Source: Actinostola sp. cb2023 (taxonomy: Eukaryota > Cnidaria > Anthozoa > Actiniaria > Actinostolidae). From it: DNA of 64,000 nt. This document shows, piece by piece, positions 36,716 to 48,036 of the stretch. A model generated the notes under the pieces. That model saw only the letters and a program-made list of their open reading frames with translations. It was not told the DNA's origin and did no database searches. The translations under genes and the position numbers were made by a program. The DNA lies in the NCBI GenBank assembly GCA_033675265.1, contig JAUJYZ010000767.1:1-64000 (forward strand), written 5' to 3'. Each line of letters begins with the position of its first letter. Position 1 is the stretch's first letter.

Positions 36716-37598
36716 ATAGACCTTTTTCGAGATGCGATGGTCGCTGTCCAAAGTATCGCGGGCGAGCGTGGAAACGAGGCATATTCGGGCAAGAATGTAA
36801 TCAAACAAATCATTTTCATCGTAAGAAAATGATAAAAGCTCCATATTTTGTGCAATATTGCCTTTCCACAAAGAATTCAAGTGTCTCACCTGTTTCTTTA
36901 CGATGTCAACAATGCATTACTGTAGTGGTTTTGGCTGTGAAAACACCGAACATTAAATTGGCTTGTGTGAACAGGCTGCATTTTACTGAAGTTGTAGATA
37001 GTACGGTGCATGAGTGAGATTTTTAGTCCAGCCAGTCTTTAAGTTAGTGATTTATAATGGTAAATGAATGTTATCTTGGTGATGTTTCTTTGCAATTTGT
37101 TCATATCACGATTTTTCTTTGCCAAGACTGGATGGCGGCTAGATATGATCAACAAGTTTTTCCAATGTATAAATAAACCTTTCTATTATTGTACCGCGTT
37201 GGTATTCCCAAGTACGAGAGATATTCTTTCAAATCAGGCAGTGTACTGTTTAAAAAAAAAAACGTAGAGTTTACTTGTTAGTTCTACGGAAAATTGTGTT
37301 ACCTGGGACATCGACTTGTATCTTACGTTCGGTGTTCAGTTCACAGCCAAAAACACTACAAGAATGCCAAGTCATTGCTTTACAGGCGGCTGATACATTG
37401 TTGACATCGTAAAGAAACAGGTGAGACACTTGAATTCTTCGTGGAAAGGCAATATCGCACAAAATATGGAGCTTTTATCATTTTCTTACGATGAAAATGA
37501 TTTGTTTGATTACATTCTTGCCCGAATATGCCTCGTTTCCACGCTCGCCCGCGATACTTTGGACAGCGACCATCGCATCTCGAAAAAGGTCTATTGTG
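36716..37598. mobile_element. 880-bp element with about 210-bp TIRs
   Basis: AATAGACCTTTTTCGAGATG at the left and its reverse complement at the right. Arms are nearly identical for about 210 bp. On the minus strand near 37370-37271 a short segment (WHSCSVFGCELN) recalls the start of a THAP zinc finger, which would fit a P/THAP-type parent, but it is too short to be sure. Confidence 0.75.
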
Positions 37599-38468
37599 TA
37601 GTTGAAGATCACCGTATTTGAACTGATTAGTGCCGGCTGACCGTGTGTCAGTTTCACGTGTGAATATTCGCATTGAAATCTCAACTAGACGCTCATAGAG
37701 CGTTAATTCGGCGTGTAGGATGATCAGCTGGAACTCCAGGCAATCTCTAGCCCACATCCTCTGTTTTTGTCTAATAGTTTTGGCAAAATTGTTTTGGGCC
37801 GTTAATTGTTAAGCGTTGGGCTTCCTGTGGTACGCTCAATTGTATTTTGTACTGACTGCAGTTCGATTTTCGCTTCAGGAATGGGTTTTAAGAATATCGA
37901 ATTCCTAATGATACTCAAGATATAAAGATTAGTAGTTGTTTGAGTGCTGTGAGGTGTTTAATTTAGGATAAGAGGTCTATTTAGTGTGTTTTGGGATCGA
38001 TATATTTTGAGTGCTCACAAGGCAGCAAGTCGTGCAAGTCCCGTAATCGATCACTTGGTTTCAGCCGAAAATATAATACTTTCTCGATTCGCTCAATCAA
38101 GAGCTTTTGATATGTAATAGAATGGACCAGGAAATCGATTTTTTTTTCGAACGCTCTTCCTGGGCTTCCTGTAGCCGGGATCGGAATGGACATTTCTAAC
38201 ACTAAAAAGCCTATTTTAAAACTCGGCGTCGGTCTGCCACAGGCAGTCCACGCCGAGTAATTAGAAGTAATATATTAGTTATTCATAAGCTATCCACTTT
38301 TTCAAATAGACAAATACTATTCAAAACAAAGAAAGGTAGACTCGCCTAATAATTTGCATACTTGTCACTTTTGATAAAACAAAACATTTCATAACTGGCT
38401 AGACACTCACTCTTTTGTTGTCCAGTTTTGTTACTTTGCATCTAATATACACTGACAGCTAATTAGTA
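37599..38468. other. Spacer, one short hairpin
   Basis: CTCGGCGT near 38222 and its complement near 38254 form a hairpin (CTCGGCGTCGG...CCACGCCGAG). GGGCTTCCTGTGG repeats occur near 37819. No gene recognised. Confidence 0.4.
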
Positions 38469-39560
38469 GTGTCCAGGTTTATTGGAATCACTCTAAGCTC
38501 TCCGGCACCAACTCTTATCCACAACTACTATAAACAAGGCATTCACCGTCAGCATTCACTGCTGTTAGGTAGCCTAGTGTTAGATATTTTTCAGTCTCAG
38601 ATGTGGACGGAGTGCGACGCGTCGATCCCTTCGCATTTACATAATGCAGCCGAGAAGGTTAAATATACGGTATTCGCGTCCAAAACGAATGGAACAGTAC
38701 GAATATACCTAGGTGGCTTTAATCGTTGGAAACGTTGGGCTACCTCGCATGGTATTGGTCACCTTCCAGCTAGTCTATTCCATGTTGCTGCTTACCTACA
38801 GCTGGTCTGCCAGGAAGCCAGTTCCTCATCACCAGTGCTGACTGCTGTTTATAGCATCGACTGGGTCCACAAGCTGTCCGGCTACTAAAAAGTATCTGTC
38901 CATCCTTTGGTGGAATAGATGATGGGTGCGTGTCAGAGGATTCTGGCGAGACCTAAATGTCGCGAAGAGCCGATCACAGCTGAGATGTTACACTCGCGTT
39001 GACACTTAAATTCAAAGATAAGTCTAGCATATCTGATTTAATTTAAATTGGGTTTGCAGGATTTTTTCGTTTTAACGAGTACTAGTTGTGTTCCATTCGT
39101 ACCTGCGACATTCAGTTTTATCCCACGCACTGTTCTATTTTCTTAGAATCATCCAAAACAGACGTCCATCCAGCTGGGAGAAGGATCTTGGAATACTATT
39201 GAAAGAACGGAGATGGATACTTATCCAGTGGATCTGCCTTGGAAAAGTACATTTCACTGTTTCGGGCTTTGGCATCCCCCAAGAGCTCCTCTAAAGTTCG
39301 CATGCCAAGAAGAAATCAGCTACACCAGGCCCGAGAGTTAGTAAAGGAGGCTTTTTGTGACATCACAGACGTGTCCAAGATGTTTGTAGTGGTTTGCGTA
39401 CAATGTGTCTTGCGTCTTGATAATGGTCCTGTGATGACTTCTCGTAAACCCTGCAAAAGGCCGAAGACCCGGTCAAATATATCCATAGAGTTGAAAACAA
39501 GCATGATAAATAAATGTTCATTCATAAAACTGCCAAAAGAAAAATATATCTAGGTAATTT
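38469..39560 (+). pseudogene. DIRS-like retrotransposon, tyrosine recombinase part
   Basis: 38469-38888 encodes the N-terminal, core-binding region of a tyrosine recombinase (FNRWKRWATSHG, HLPASLFHVAAYLQL). After a frame change come RILARPKCR and, from about 39050, GFAGFFRFNE, the box around the first catalytic Arg in these enzymes. Later QARELVKEAFCDITDVSK precedes where the His-x-x-Arg box should be, but that box is not intact. Several frame changes and stops make it dead. Order and strand agree with the RT and RNase H pieces of the same element. Confidence 0.65.
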
Positions 39561-39672
39561 GCGGGATCTATGACGGTTACTACAGACAGGTATTTTATGT
39601 TACTGCTACTAATAAGGTTATTTTCCGATTCATATATGTTATGCTGAATTCTCGTCAACTAAATGTTTGATA

Positions 39673-39960
39673 CAGTCATTTGCAAAAATTCTGGCCGCCG
39701 CGATATATCAATATATCAATATATCAATATATCGGGTGCATTATGGGTAATTAAATAATACTATTTTGAGTTTCCTAACTTATTAAATGAAGCAAAATAC
39801 AAACGTAAGACTAAAATAAACATTATACTAATTATTTCTACCAACTTTGCTGGCGTTAACCCGCTTTAAGGGGAATTTTCGATTATTTAATTACCCATAA
39901 TGCACCCGTTATATTGATATATTGATATTTCTTAGCGGCCAGAATTTTTGCAAATGACTG
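39673..39960. mobile_element. 288-bp Tc1/mariner-like MITE
   Basis: CAGTCATTTGCAAAAATTCT at 39673 and its reverse complement ending at 39960, each flanked by TA (39671-39672, 39961-39962). The tip CAGTCATTTGCAAAAATTCTGG is typical of Tc1/mariner. Arms are about 100 bp. Confidence 0.9.
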
Positions 39961-39962
39961 TA

Positions 39963-40690
39963 TGTGAACATATATCAAAGTGTTCGAAAGGAGTTTGCTG
40001 CATGAAAATTGATCAATTTAATTTATAATTAAATCAAAGAAAGTTTTGACTAGACTACCGTCCCCAACTAACACTTACTTGTGTTCGCTCTCTTGAACTC
40101 GAACTTTCCGGTTCTTCGATGCTTGGAATTACTTTATCCCTTGTTGGGATATATCCTTTTATAGGATGTTTTCTCTTTAAATGTTGAATTATCTGGCAGA
40201 ATTCCACTGATTCGAGAAATACAAGAGGACTCAAAATGAGCACTACATAACACAGAAGTCTATGATGGTGAAAAGTTTGACCTATGCCGCCGCCGTACGA
40301 ATTTCGTCCAACCAGTCCTAGTTTTAGAGTTTGATGGAAACTTATGGAGCGATACATTTCCCATTCCACTTTTGTTCTTGCAGCTAGTATTGTTTGGGGC
40401 TCCAGCAACTCAACATTTCCCCATGACAATAATTTTCTACCCCAGATTGCGACTCAGATTCTACAATTTTCTTTTGGTGTGAAATTGACAAGTACAACCA
40501 GTGACGTCACGCGTAGTCCAATATGAATAATCAATGAGTCGACATTTGTCACCCTTTCCGGCGCTGAACACCGATTATTGGCATTAAAATTCGTGCAGAA
40601 ATATTTTGTTTTAGACAATAAAAAACGTCTTATCGTAAAACCAAGACACCAACCAAGTATTTTAAATAGTTTAATATGGAATGGATTTAA
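39963..40690. other. Spacer, nothing supported
   Basis: A 124-codon minus-strand ORF (40055-40429) has no recognisable domain. No repeats were seen. Confidence 0.35.
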
Positions 40691-40707
40691 GTAGCACTTT
40701 AATTAGG

Positions 40708-40710
<3 letters not shown>

Positions 40711-40764
<54 letters not shown>

Positions 40765-40835
40765 TACTACTACTACTACTACTACTGCTACTACTACTAC
40801 TACAACTGTTGCTACTACTACTACTAATAATAATA
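40711..40835. repeat. (AAT)n and (ACT)n microsatellites
   Basis: Pure AAT triplets followed by ACT triplets with small interruptions. Confidence 0.95.
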
Positions 40836-40837
40836 AG

Positions 40838-41405
40838 GAGGGCTATATATAAGAATGGCTAAGGAGGGCTAAGGATGGATAAGGAAGGTTAAAGGAGAAC
40901 TGAAGTATAAATTTATCTTTAGATAAAGACAAAGAGAATGTTGTGTACAGTTCATTTTCTAAACGAATTTCCAATTGATTTTATTTTTCATGGATAAGAA
41001 ACTTGAGTTTTAATTGTAAAAAGACATGGATTACCGCTGAATTGATCGTGGCTCACTTCAGTAATTATTCCCCATGTCTGACGTCACATATCCCAAGGGA
41101 AAGTGCAGTCACAATATAGAGTAATTATAAGTGCATTGTATTTTCTGGTACCCGAGAGAATGTTGTGAGCGGATTTTACTATTCCCCATAAACGACGTCA
41201 CAATCAAAAAGATCTGAGCCGACGGTAAAACGGCAAAATGGCGGATGATATATCACTTGAACGTAAATTATGTTGATATCTAAGAAAGATTTACAAAAAA
41301 TAATACTAAGTAATGCTAACACAAGATATATCTAACTTTCTTGAGAAAATACATTTTGTCTACAGTTCCCCTTTAAGGAGGGCTAAGGAGGGCTAAGTAA
41401 GGCCC
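40838..41405. repeat. AAGGAGGGCT repeat split by a MITE
   Basis: Short AAGGAGGGCT/AAGGATGG units occur at 40838-40890 and 41373-41405. Similar units recur at 43160-43199 and 55381-55560. Confidence 0.75.
40893..41372. mobile_element. 480-bp MITE with TTAA duplication
   Basis: AGGAGAACTG at the left and CAGTTCCCCT at the right, with TTAA on both sides (40889-40892, 41373-41376). It sits inside the AAGGAGGGCT repeat. A further end of the same type (TTAAAGGAGAACT) lies near 62244. Confidence 0.75.
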
Positions 41406-41454
41406 GAGGGATTTATAGGCTTATTGCCTCCGTTCTCGGTATTTATCTGACTTA

Positions 41455-42874
41455 GGCCCTGTTTACAAGGAGGGAGGGTAACCCTAGCAGTAGGGTTACC
41501 CTATTACTAGGGTTAAAGATAGCCCGGGTTTACAAGCGAAATTTCTTCGACTAGGGTTACCCTTGTCCTCGAGTCAATTCAATTGCTTAGTAACCGCGCA
41601 AGCCTTCGTCACAACAAACAAAATGGCGGACATGAAAAAAGTAGAGGCCTTTAAGGTAATGCGATCGTGCAATTTTTGTCGAACAATTCTTTTTAAACTT
41701 GGCACAAATATTGATTTTGAGTGCTAGAGTAGAAAAATGAAATAAAAAAATGGGGGTCACCGAATCCATTGAGCAGATATAATTTTTCAAAGATGGGGCT
41801 TCCGGCCATCTTTTCTGGCAAAAATGGATAATGGAATTAAAAGCTCTTGCTATCCGTATAAGTCGGTAATAATAAAAGCAATACTTTCAAATGATACATA
41901 TGTTAACATAATATAATGAAAAAACAGAAATTTGTCATTTTATTGTGTCGAACAATAAGTTTTCAAAGCCAAAATTTCAAAAACAATACATTTTGACCGT
42001 CCTTTACGATCCTATTTTTGGACATTTTGGCGATTTCCTTAAAATTTAGCTCGAAGACCTACCCTCATTTTTTTATATGTTTTAGCTTTCGTAAATACCT
42101 ACTCAGGGCAAAAATATCAGGGTAGGTCACCGTGTTAGATTTTTAGATATTCGCCGTTGAATATTAAAACGCTTGATCCGCCATATTGAAAGAGCTCTAC
42201 CACAGGAAGCCCAACCAATGAAAAGTAGTTCGAAAATGAACACTTCGTAGATTTACTCAAAAAATAGCTCGAAGACCTGTCTTCATTTTTTTATATTTTC
42301 TAGCTTTAGTTGACCTAGACTTACAGTGGAAAAATCAGCATAGGTCACCGACTTAGATTTTTAGATAATCGCCGTTGAATATCATGCGCAGGAAAGATGC
42401 GCACGAATGCACGATCGCATTACCTTAAAGTCGCACGACGACTTATTTTCTTGTATAATACCAGAAATATATTATGAAAATTGTCGCTCCACGTCTTGTT
42501 ATCTTTTCGTGCTACTTTTCCTTTTGTTTTTCGCTGTCACTGGCCCTACTTTTCGCCTTTCTAAACCGCTTCTCGCCACTGTCTCGATCAGCCGCCACAC
42601 GGTACTCATCGATTGAAAAGGCCTGAAAACTAGTAAAAAGTTGTCCCGGGTAGGCGAGCTATCTCGGCAAAACCGTTTACAAGGGAAAAACATAACCCTA
42701 GTGGTAGGGTAACCATATCCGAGTACTAACCAGGGTTACCCTAGCAGTAGGGTAACCCTACCAGCCTTTTAAACACGTACGCGAAAAATATAAGAAACGT
42801 ACGAGAGCTAGGATAACCCTAGTACTAGGGTAACCCTACTGCTAGGGTTACCCTCCCTCCTTGTAAACAGGGCC
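41455..42874. mobile_element. 1.4-kb PIF/Harbinger-like element, non-autonomous
   Basis: GGCCCTGTTTACAAGGAGGG at 41455 and its reverse complement ending at 42874, flanked by a TTA duplication (41452-41454, 42875-42877). The tip and the 3-bp TWA-type duplication are characteristic of PIF/Harbinger. Subterminal repeats of ACCCTAGNAGTAGGGT fill both arms. There is no transposase gene. Confidence 0.85.
41655..42424. mobile_element. 770-bp TTAA-type MITE nested in the Harbinger-like element
   Basis: GGTAATGCGATCGTGCA at 41655 and its reverse complement ending at 42424, each flanked by TTAA. The interior has two diverged copies of a 110-bp block (landmarks TTTTTAGATA, CGCCGTTGAATAT) at about 42050-42165 and 42275-42385. 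Confidence 0.85.
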
Positions 42875-42877
42875 TTA

Positions 42878-43199
42878 GTTTAAATATGACAAGGTTTTCG
42901 CACGAAGCAATCTGAGGCGCATTTTCTGGTATTTTTTGGAGTGTTATTTAGCATGAATACTATATGAATAGCATGAAGAATAGCATTTCAGTGCTCATTA
43001 TGAATTCACAGGGATGCATCCATATACAACCCAGGGCTGTATATGGATACATCCCGGTGAATTCATAATGAGTAATTCAATTCAATTCTATTGTTCAACC
43101 GGTCAATACCGGAGATAAAGCCCTATGAATAACAAAGAAAACCGTGTCAAATTTAAACTAAGGATGGCTAAGGATGGTTATGGATGGATAAGGAGGGCT
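42878..43199. other. Spacer ending in AAGGAGGGCT repeats
   Basis: A palindrome around CCATATACAACCC lies near 43020-43050. 43160-43199 consists of AAGGATGG/AAGGAGGGCT units, the target of the MULE-like element that follows. Confidence 0.55.
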
Positions 43200-43489
43200 C
43201 ATTCTCGTACCCAGAGCCCTCTCCTCATTTGGTTTGCCGTTGGCTCTGGGGAACCCTGAAATTTTAGCGAATTTCATTGGCTGATGAAATCAACAATGAC
43301 TGGTCGTATTTGATTGGTCCATGAGATCAACAAAGATTCAAACTTGCATGCGCAAAGGCGAACGAATGAATGACAGCGACGGTTGTATTTTCATACAATG
43401 GTATTCCATTTTTGAATTATAAATCCATGGAAATGAGAGTGACTGTGTAGACATAAATTGATCTGAATTCATAAAGGGAGATCTAACAA

Positions 43490-43920
43490 TATACACCTAT
43501 TTCAAAAATCGTTGTCGCAGCCGAAGCAACAGTCAACACTCCAAGACTGCAAAGGATTTCGGTAATTGTTCTCGTAATTCATTCATTCAGAGCATTTTTG
43601 GTTGCATGCGTTTGTGACATGTTATTATGGCAAGCTGAAGTGGTTGCTCAGGTGTTAAACCGAATATTTCGGAAAGTACTTGTACTACAAACGTGCTGTT
43701 GCGGGTAGTAAACCCGTCGAACAAGAGCAGGCATCAAGCATTTTCATGTGCCACGCTTCCAAACAGTTAATGAGCTGAAAAACTACATTCATGATAACTA
43801 TTTACAATGAACACAACTGAATAAATTAATTACGAGAAACATTACCGAAATCCTTTGCAGTCTTGGAGTGTTGACTGTTGCTTCGGCTGCGACAACGATT
43901 TTTGAAATAGGTGTATATAT
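43490..43920. repeat. 430-bp foldback in the left arm
   Basis: TATACACCTATTTCAAAAAT at 43491 and CTTTGCAGTCTTGGAGTG near 43852 belong to inverted arms of about 75 bp that match almost perfectly (43491-43566 and 43842-43918). No target duplication was found. Confidence 0.8.
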
Positions 43921-44124
43921 TAACGGCTGCAGTGACCTACCACCGGAGAAGACGTAAACGTAATCGATCGTACTCGCTTGAGTATTGAAAGGAATATTTG
44001 TATAATTCAAGAGAAACAATATTAAACGCAAAGCGGAAGACAGGAAGGCTCACACTCAGATATATTATAACATGTATTTATCGTCCAGTCTTTATCGCAA
44101 CAGAGCCAGAGAAGAACGGCTATC

Positions 44125-44440
44125 TTTAATCTAGGGAACGGGAAACGGAGAACGGGGAACGGGGAACGGGAAACGCGGAACGCGGAACGGGGAACGGGGA
44201 ACGGGGAACGGGGAACGGGGAACGGGGAACGGGGAACGGGGAACGGGGAACGGGGAACGGGGAACGGGGAACGGGGAACGGGGAACGGGGAACGGGGAAC
44301 GGGGAACGGGGAACGGGGAACGGGGAACGGGGAACGGGGAACGGGGAACGGGGAACGGGGAACGGGGAACGGGGAACGGGGAACGGGGAACGGGGAACGG
44401 GGAACGGGGAACGGGGAACGGGGAACGGGGAACGGGAAAT
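44125..44440. repeat. (AACGGGG)n minisatellite, left arm
   Basis: About 40 near-perfect copies of a 7-mer, followed on the inner side by GGGAAATGAAAT-type units to about 44485. The long minus-strand SPFPVPR ORF (44022-44609) is open only because 21 bases equal three repeat units. Confidence 0.95.
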
Positions 44441-44774
44441 GGGAAATGAAATGGGAAATGAAATTGGAAATGAAATGGAAAATTAAAAAAAAAAAAAAAT
44501 TATGAAACTGATGAAATGAAAAAATGAAAAGTAATAAAATGATATAGCAGGAATGGGAGATGAAGAAAGAGGAACGGAATGGGGAAGGAACGGTAATCGC
44601 TGTTGTCATATAACCGAGACGATCACAAATATAGGCTAGAAAAGCAAGGAACCGCGAACGAAAATGTTGTAGGTATACGTATAGGATCTGTAAAAGATCT
44701 ACTCAGATAAAACAGCTGTCTACGGTTGCAGATCCTGGCTCTCTCTTGCTCTATCATATTGGTGATAATAGTAA

Positions 44775-45280
44775 GAAAATTAACTCCACCGTATAGTATT
44801 ACTGGAAGTAGCGATGAAAGGGCGTGGCCATGACTGGTATTTTATCATTTTGGTCCGATTCTACCTCATCAGCTTAAAAACAAGGTTAATAATCTTTATA
44901 TTTTAAGAACATAAAATATTCCTATGTATCTATACTGGCAGTATCAGTTTTTGGGTGTGGCGCTACATGTGAAATGAAAGAGCATATAACATTTGATCAG
45001 ATAGCATTAATTGATGGTGGAAGTGTGAAAGGAAACTATTGTTTTTATTAACTTTTATTGTGATTAATTCCATTCACATAAAACTGGAAGTAAGGATAAT
45101 AGGGCGTGGTACTATAGCTGGTCATGTAAAGAGGGCGGTACTCATAAAATATATTGCATTTTATGGAATATCCTTGTTGATGCAACACTCTTATCTAATT
45201 TTAAGAGAAAATTAATTCCACTGTTGTAAAACTGGAAGTAATCATTTTTGGGCGTGGCGCTACATCATAAATTAGTCAAC
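44775..45280. repeat. Degenerate repeat, about four copies
   Basis: ACTGGAAGTA followed within 25 bases by GGGCGTGG or GGGTGTGG occurs near 44800, 44940, 45085 and 45232. The copies also share AATTCCA upstream. Confidence 0.65.
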
Positions 45281-46160
45281 ATGTGGTCTTCTATCGTTGT
45301 GCCAATTTTCATGCTTGTAACCAAAAACTGAACAATTATGTACAATTTGTGCACCATATTCTTGCACTATTTTAAGTGGTTTCCATGCACCACATTTTCG
45401 TTATTTTCGTATTTTCAAGCGCTTTATTGCATTCCGCTTGCAACACCTAGTTTTTCCATAATTTTAATCCCTATTTAAACAACACGTCATTGTCTTTATA
45501 CTCATCATTCACTTATTCTGTATACTTTATAGTTCACTACTGCATTATCAGTGTTCTATGCCAATTTGTTGGTTTTTATTCCGATTCTCTATGTACGTTA
45601 GCTTTATACGGTATAATCCTTTTATACTCCTATCTACCAACTATCGCCCCTGCTGCGCCGTATGCTTTCTTTAGTTTTGTTGTTACGTGGCATATTACAT
45701 GCTCATTAATATTTACATTACTATTCTATGTTATTTCATAGTCCTGAGAAACGCGCGCCCTCACTACTTTATCAGCCCATATTCCATTACTCCACGTACC
45801 CTGCTTGCTCAGCTTCACTTAGTTTAGTTATTTTCATTTTCTCCAGCTTATTTTTGTCTCTTGCTCATTCCGCCCGCAACACCTAGTCTTTCTTATATTT
45901 TAATCCCCTTTTAAACAACAATCCTTTATCTCTTTATACTCCTTCTTCACAATACTACCTTCTGTATACTTTAGTTTACCAACACACTCACTACATTATC
46001 AGTCCTTTCACGGGTTTATGCCATGATCCATGTATGTTCACTTTTTACGTTACCACTTTCTGCCCACTCCAGTTAACTATCACCCTATCTACACTATTAA
46101 CTTGTCTATGCCTTTTTACTCCTAGTCATTATTTACTTTAACATTTTCTATATTTTTAGT
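45281..46160. repeat. Dispersed repeat, two local copies
   Basis: GCAACACCTAG, then TTTTAATCCC and TTTAAACAAC, occurs at about 45440 and 45878. A third, more diverged copy (CAAAACCTAGCC) is near 52310. No protein supported. Confidence 0.65.
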
Positions 46161-46166
46161 CTATAA

Positions 46167-46280
46167 GTATTATTTACAATATGAGTGGCAATGTTGTATG
46201 TGATTTACAATCTCGAGCCGAAGGCGAGAGATTGTAAATCACATACAACATTGCCACGAAGTATTGTAAAATACTTATGA
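46167..46280. repeat. Long perfect hairpin
   Basis: GTGGCAATGTTGTATGTGAT at 46185 is followed, after a loop of about 10 bases (GAGCCGAAGGC), by its reverse complement ending near 46256. Outer pairing (AGTATT...AATACT) extends it to about 114 bp. Confidence 0.9.
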
Positions 46281-46597
46281 TATTAATTCTTCATTAAAAT
46301 GTTTATACAGCTATTGTTTTATTTTGAAGAGTGAGCTAATTTAGTTGTAAAGCCATTGTGCTCGAAGTTCTAAACAAATTGAATGCCAATCCAGTACAAA
46401 ATGATAGGGAGGTACTTTAGTAAAAAAGGCAGTCATCAAAAGAAAGCATATCATTTTCGATAAGTTAACTATGAATAGAGCATGATTTATTTTGGGTGAA
46501 CTTTATCCCTTGGGGACTAAGTACAAGCTTTGCAATCTTTTCGATGGTTTAGATTATGCATTGAAAAGACTGACGTGAAAGCGTACTCAGCTCTGAG

Positions 46598-47010
46598 ATG
46601 TCTCGTTTCCGAAAGCCAAAAACTGCAGACGAAGAGATAAATTGGCTGCAAGATACAACTCCTAAAAACACTAGAAATAGTACGAAATGGAGTGTTAAGA
46701 TCTTTGAGGAATGGCAAAAGACGCGGGTAAACAAATTTGCGAAAAATGAATCTTTTGGGTTTCCATGTAGCGAGATCGAAGCTATACAAGATCTAACTCT
46801 CAAGATATCAGATATGTCGCCTGTGAATATTAATTTCTCGATATTTCAGACGAAATTCTAGCTAATATTAGTTTACCATGCACTTTTGATAATTCCGTAG
46901 CTGATATTAGTAAATCATCTACTACAAGTAGTGTAAATTTGCCGTGTAATGCAACATTTAATAATTGTACTTTTAACTTTATCCTTTTAAAAGTAATCAT
47001 CAAAAATTAG
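46598..47010 (+). pseudogene. Crypton-like / KIAA1958-like N-terminal fragment
   Basis: MSRFRKPKTADEEINWL then TPKNTRNSTKWSVKIFEEW is the start pattern of Crypton-derived tyrosine-recombinase-like proteins (KIAA1958/QRICH1/ZMYM group). A frame change near 46845 continues into DEILANISLPC and a Ser/Cys-rich tail ending at about 47010. The recombinase domain itself is missing. It lies inside the MULE-like element, so it could be a captured host or transposon fragment. Confidence 0.45.
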
Positions 47011-47104
47011 CTAAACGTAACGGTGATTTAATAAAAAATATTGTGTTCAATATATTCGATTTGCACAGTTTTCATTATATTGTCAGTGATTAATGCTAAA
47101 GTAT

Positions 47105-47240
47105 TATCTTAACAGTAATATTCTGCCTCTTTTGGTACAGAATATTAATAGATCTATTAGTATTCTGTATGGTATACAGAATACTGATAGATCTATTAGT
47201 ATTCTGTATGGTATACAGAATTCTAATAAAGCATTGTATT
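47105..47240. repeat. Palindromic tandem repeat
   Basis: AGATCTATTAGTATTCTGTA occurs at about 47150 and 47191, each unit being self-complementary around AGATCT and GGTATACAG. Confidence 0.85.
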
Positions 47241-48036
47241 CATTCATCAACCCCAACATTTCCTTGCTGAATATTCAAACCCTCCCCGTGCTTTCAGTAT
47301 GTATCGGATATACAAGAGTATGCACGTGACACAAATGGCGCATCCGGATTCGACGGTAACCTTATGAATGATTAATGAATAGTATAAACACCTTTACATC
47401 TTCATCAGCCCACATTTTAATGCCCGGCTCTACTCAGTTTCTTCTACATTTAGTTCCCGATAACTACCGGTTCGGTTTATATCACTTATCGACCAAAACC
47501 ATTCATTACCATAATGGCAATAATATTTACCGTCCATTATCCTTACCTTTGCTCGTCTCCGTTTTGTTCGCTGCTCTGGACATTCATACCACCCACAATC
47601 ACACTGTACATCTTAAAAGCCCCGACTGATTGGGACGAGACTACCCACTTTCCTATACATCACATTCTCCTTCACCCCCTCTCCATTTTCACCCCCCTCC
47701 CACTCTCATTCTCTATCATTGTATACTAACACTGCACTGCACTACCAATCTCATTAGCTTTTATTCATTTTTCACATTCGTTCTCCTGTCTTTTCTTCTC
47801 TATCCCCCTCACACTTTAAAATTACTTCACTCCTCGCCCGCGTTCGGTCCGAATACCTCGCTAACCCTATCGCTCTGGTTTAGCCAGTCGATTATCAAAA
47901 TTGGCTCAACAGTATTATTGACTCTTATTTTTCTTTCGTCTTCAATACATACTGTAGCATTTAGAAGTGTGCATGAATAATTTTAAAATGCGTCACGTTG
48001 ATGAATAAACATGACACTGTCTTTTTTGTATATTAC
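47241..48036. other. Pyrimidine-rich spacer, no gene recognised
   Basis: CT-rich sequence gives overlapping ORFs of low complexity (47375-47980) with no domains. Confidence 0.4.

Noticed and set aside
37817..42207. Possible 4.4-kb element bounded by inverted TTGGGCTTCCTGTGGTA-type sequence
   Set aside because: The motif is dispersed at several other sites, inner sequence beyond it does not match, and no target duplication was found.
42407..42693. Short ORFs in the right arm of the Harbinger-like element
   Set aside because: No Harbinger transposase or Myb-like motif is present; they arise from arm sequence.
44022..44609. 195-codon Pro/Phe/Arg-rich ORF, and the similar 250-codon ORF at 54355-55107
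   Set aside because: Both read 7-bp or 12-bp repeats whose multiples keep the frame open; the opposite strand is open as well. No evidence of a protein.
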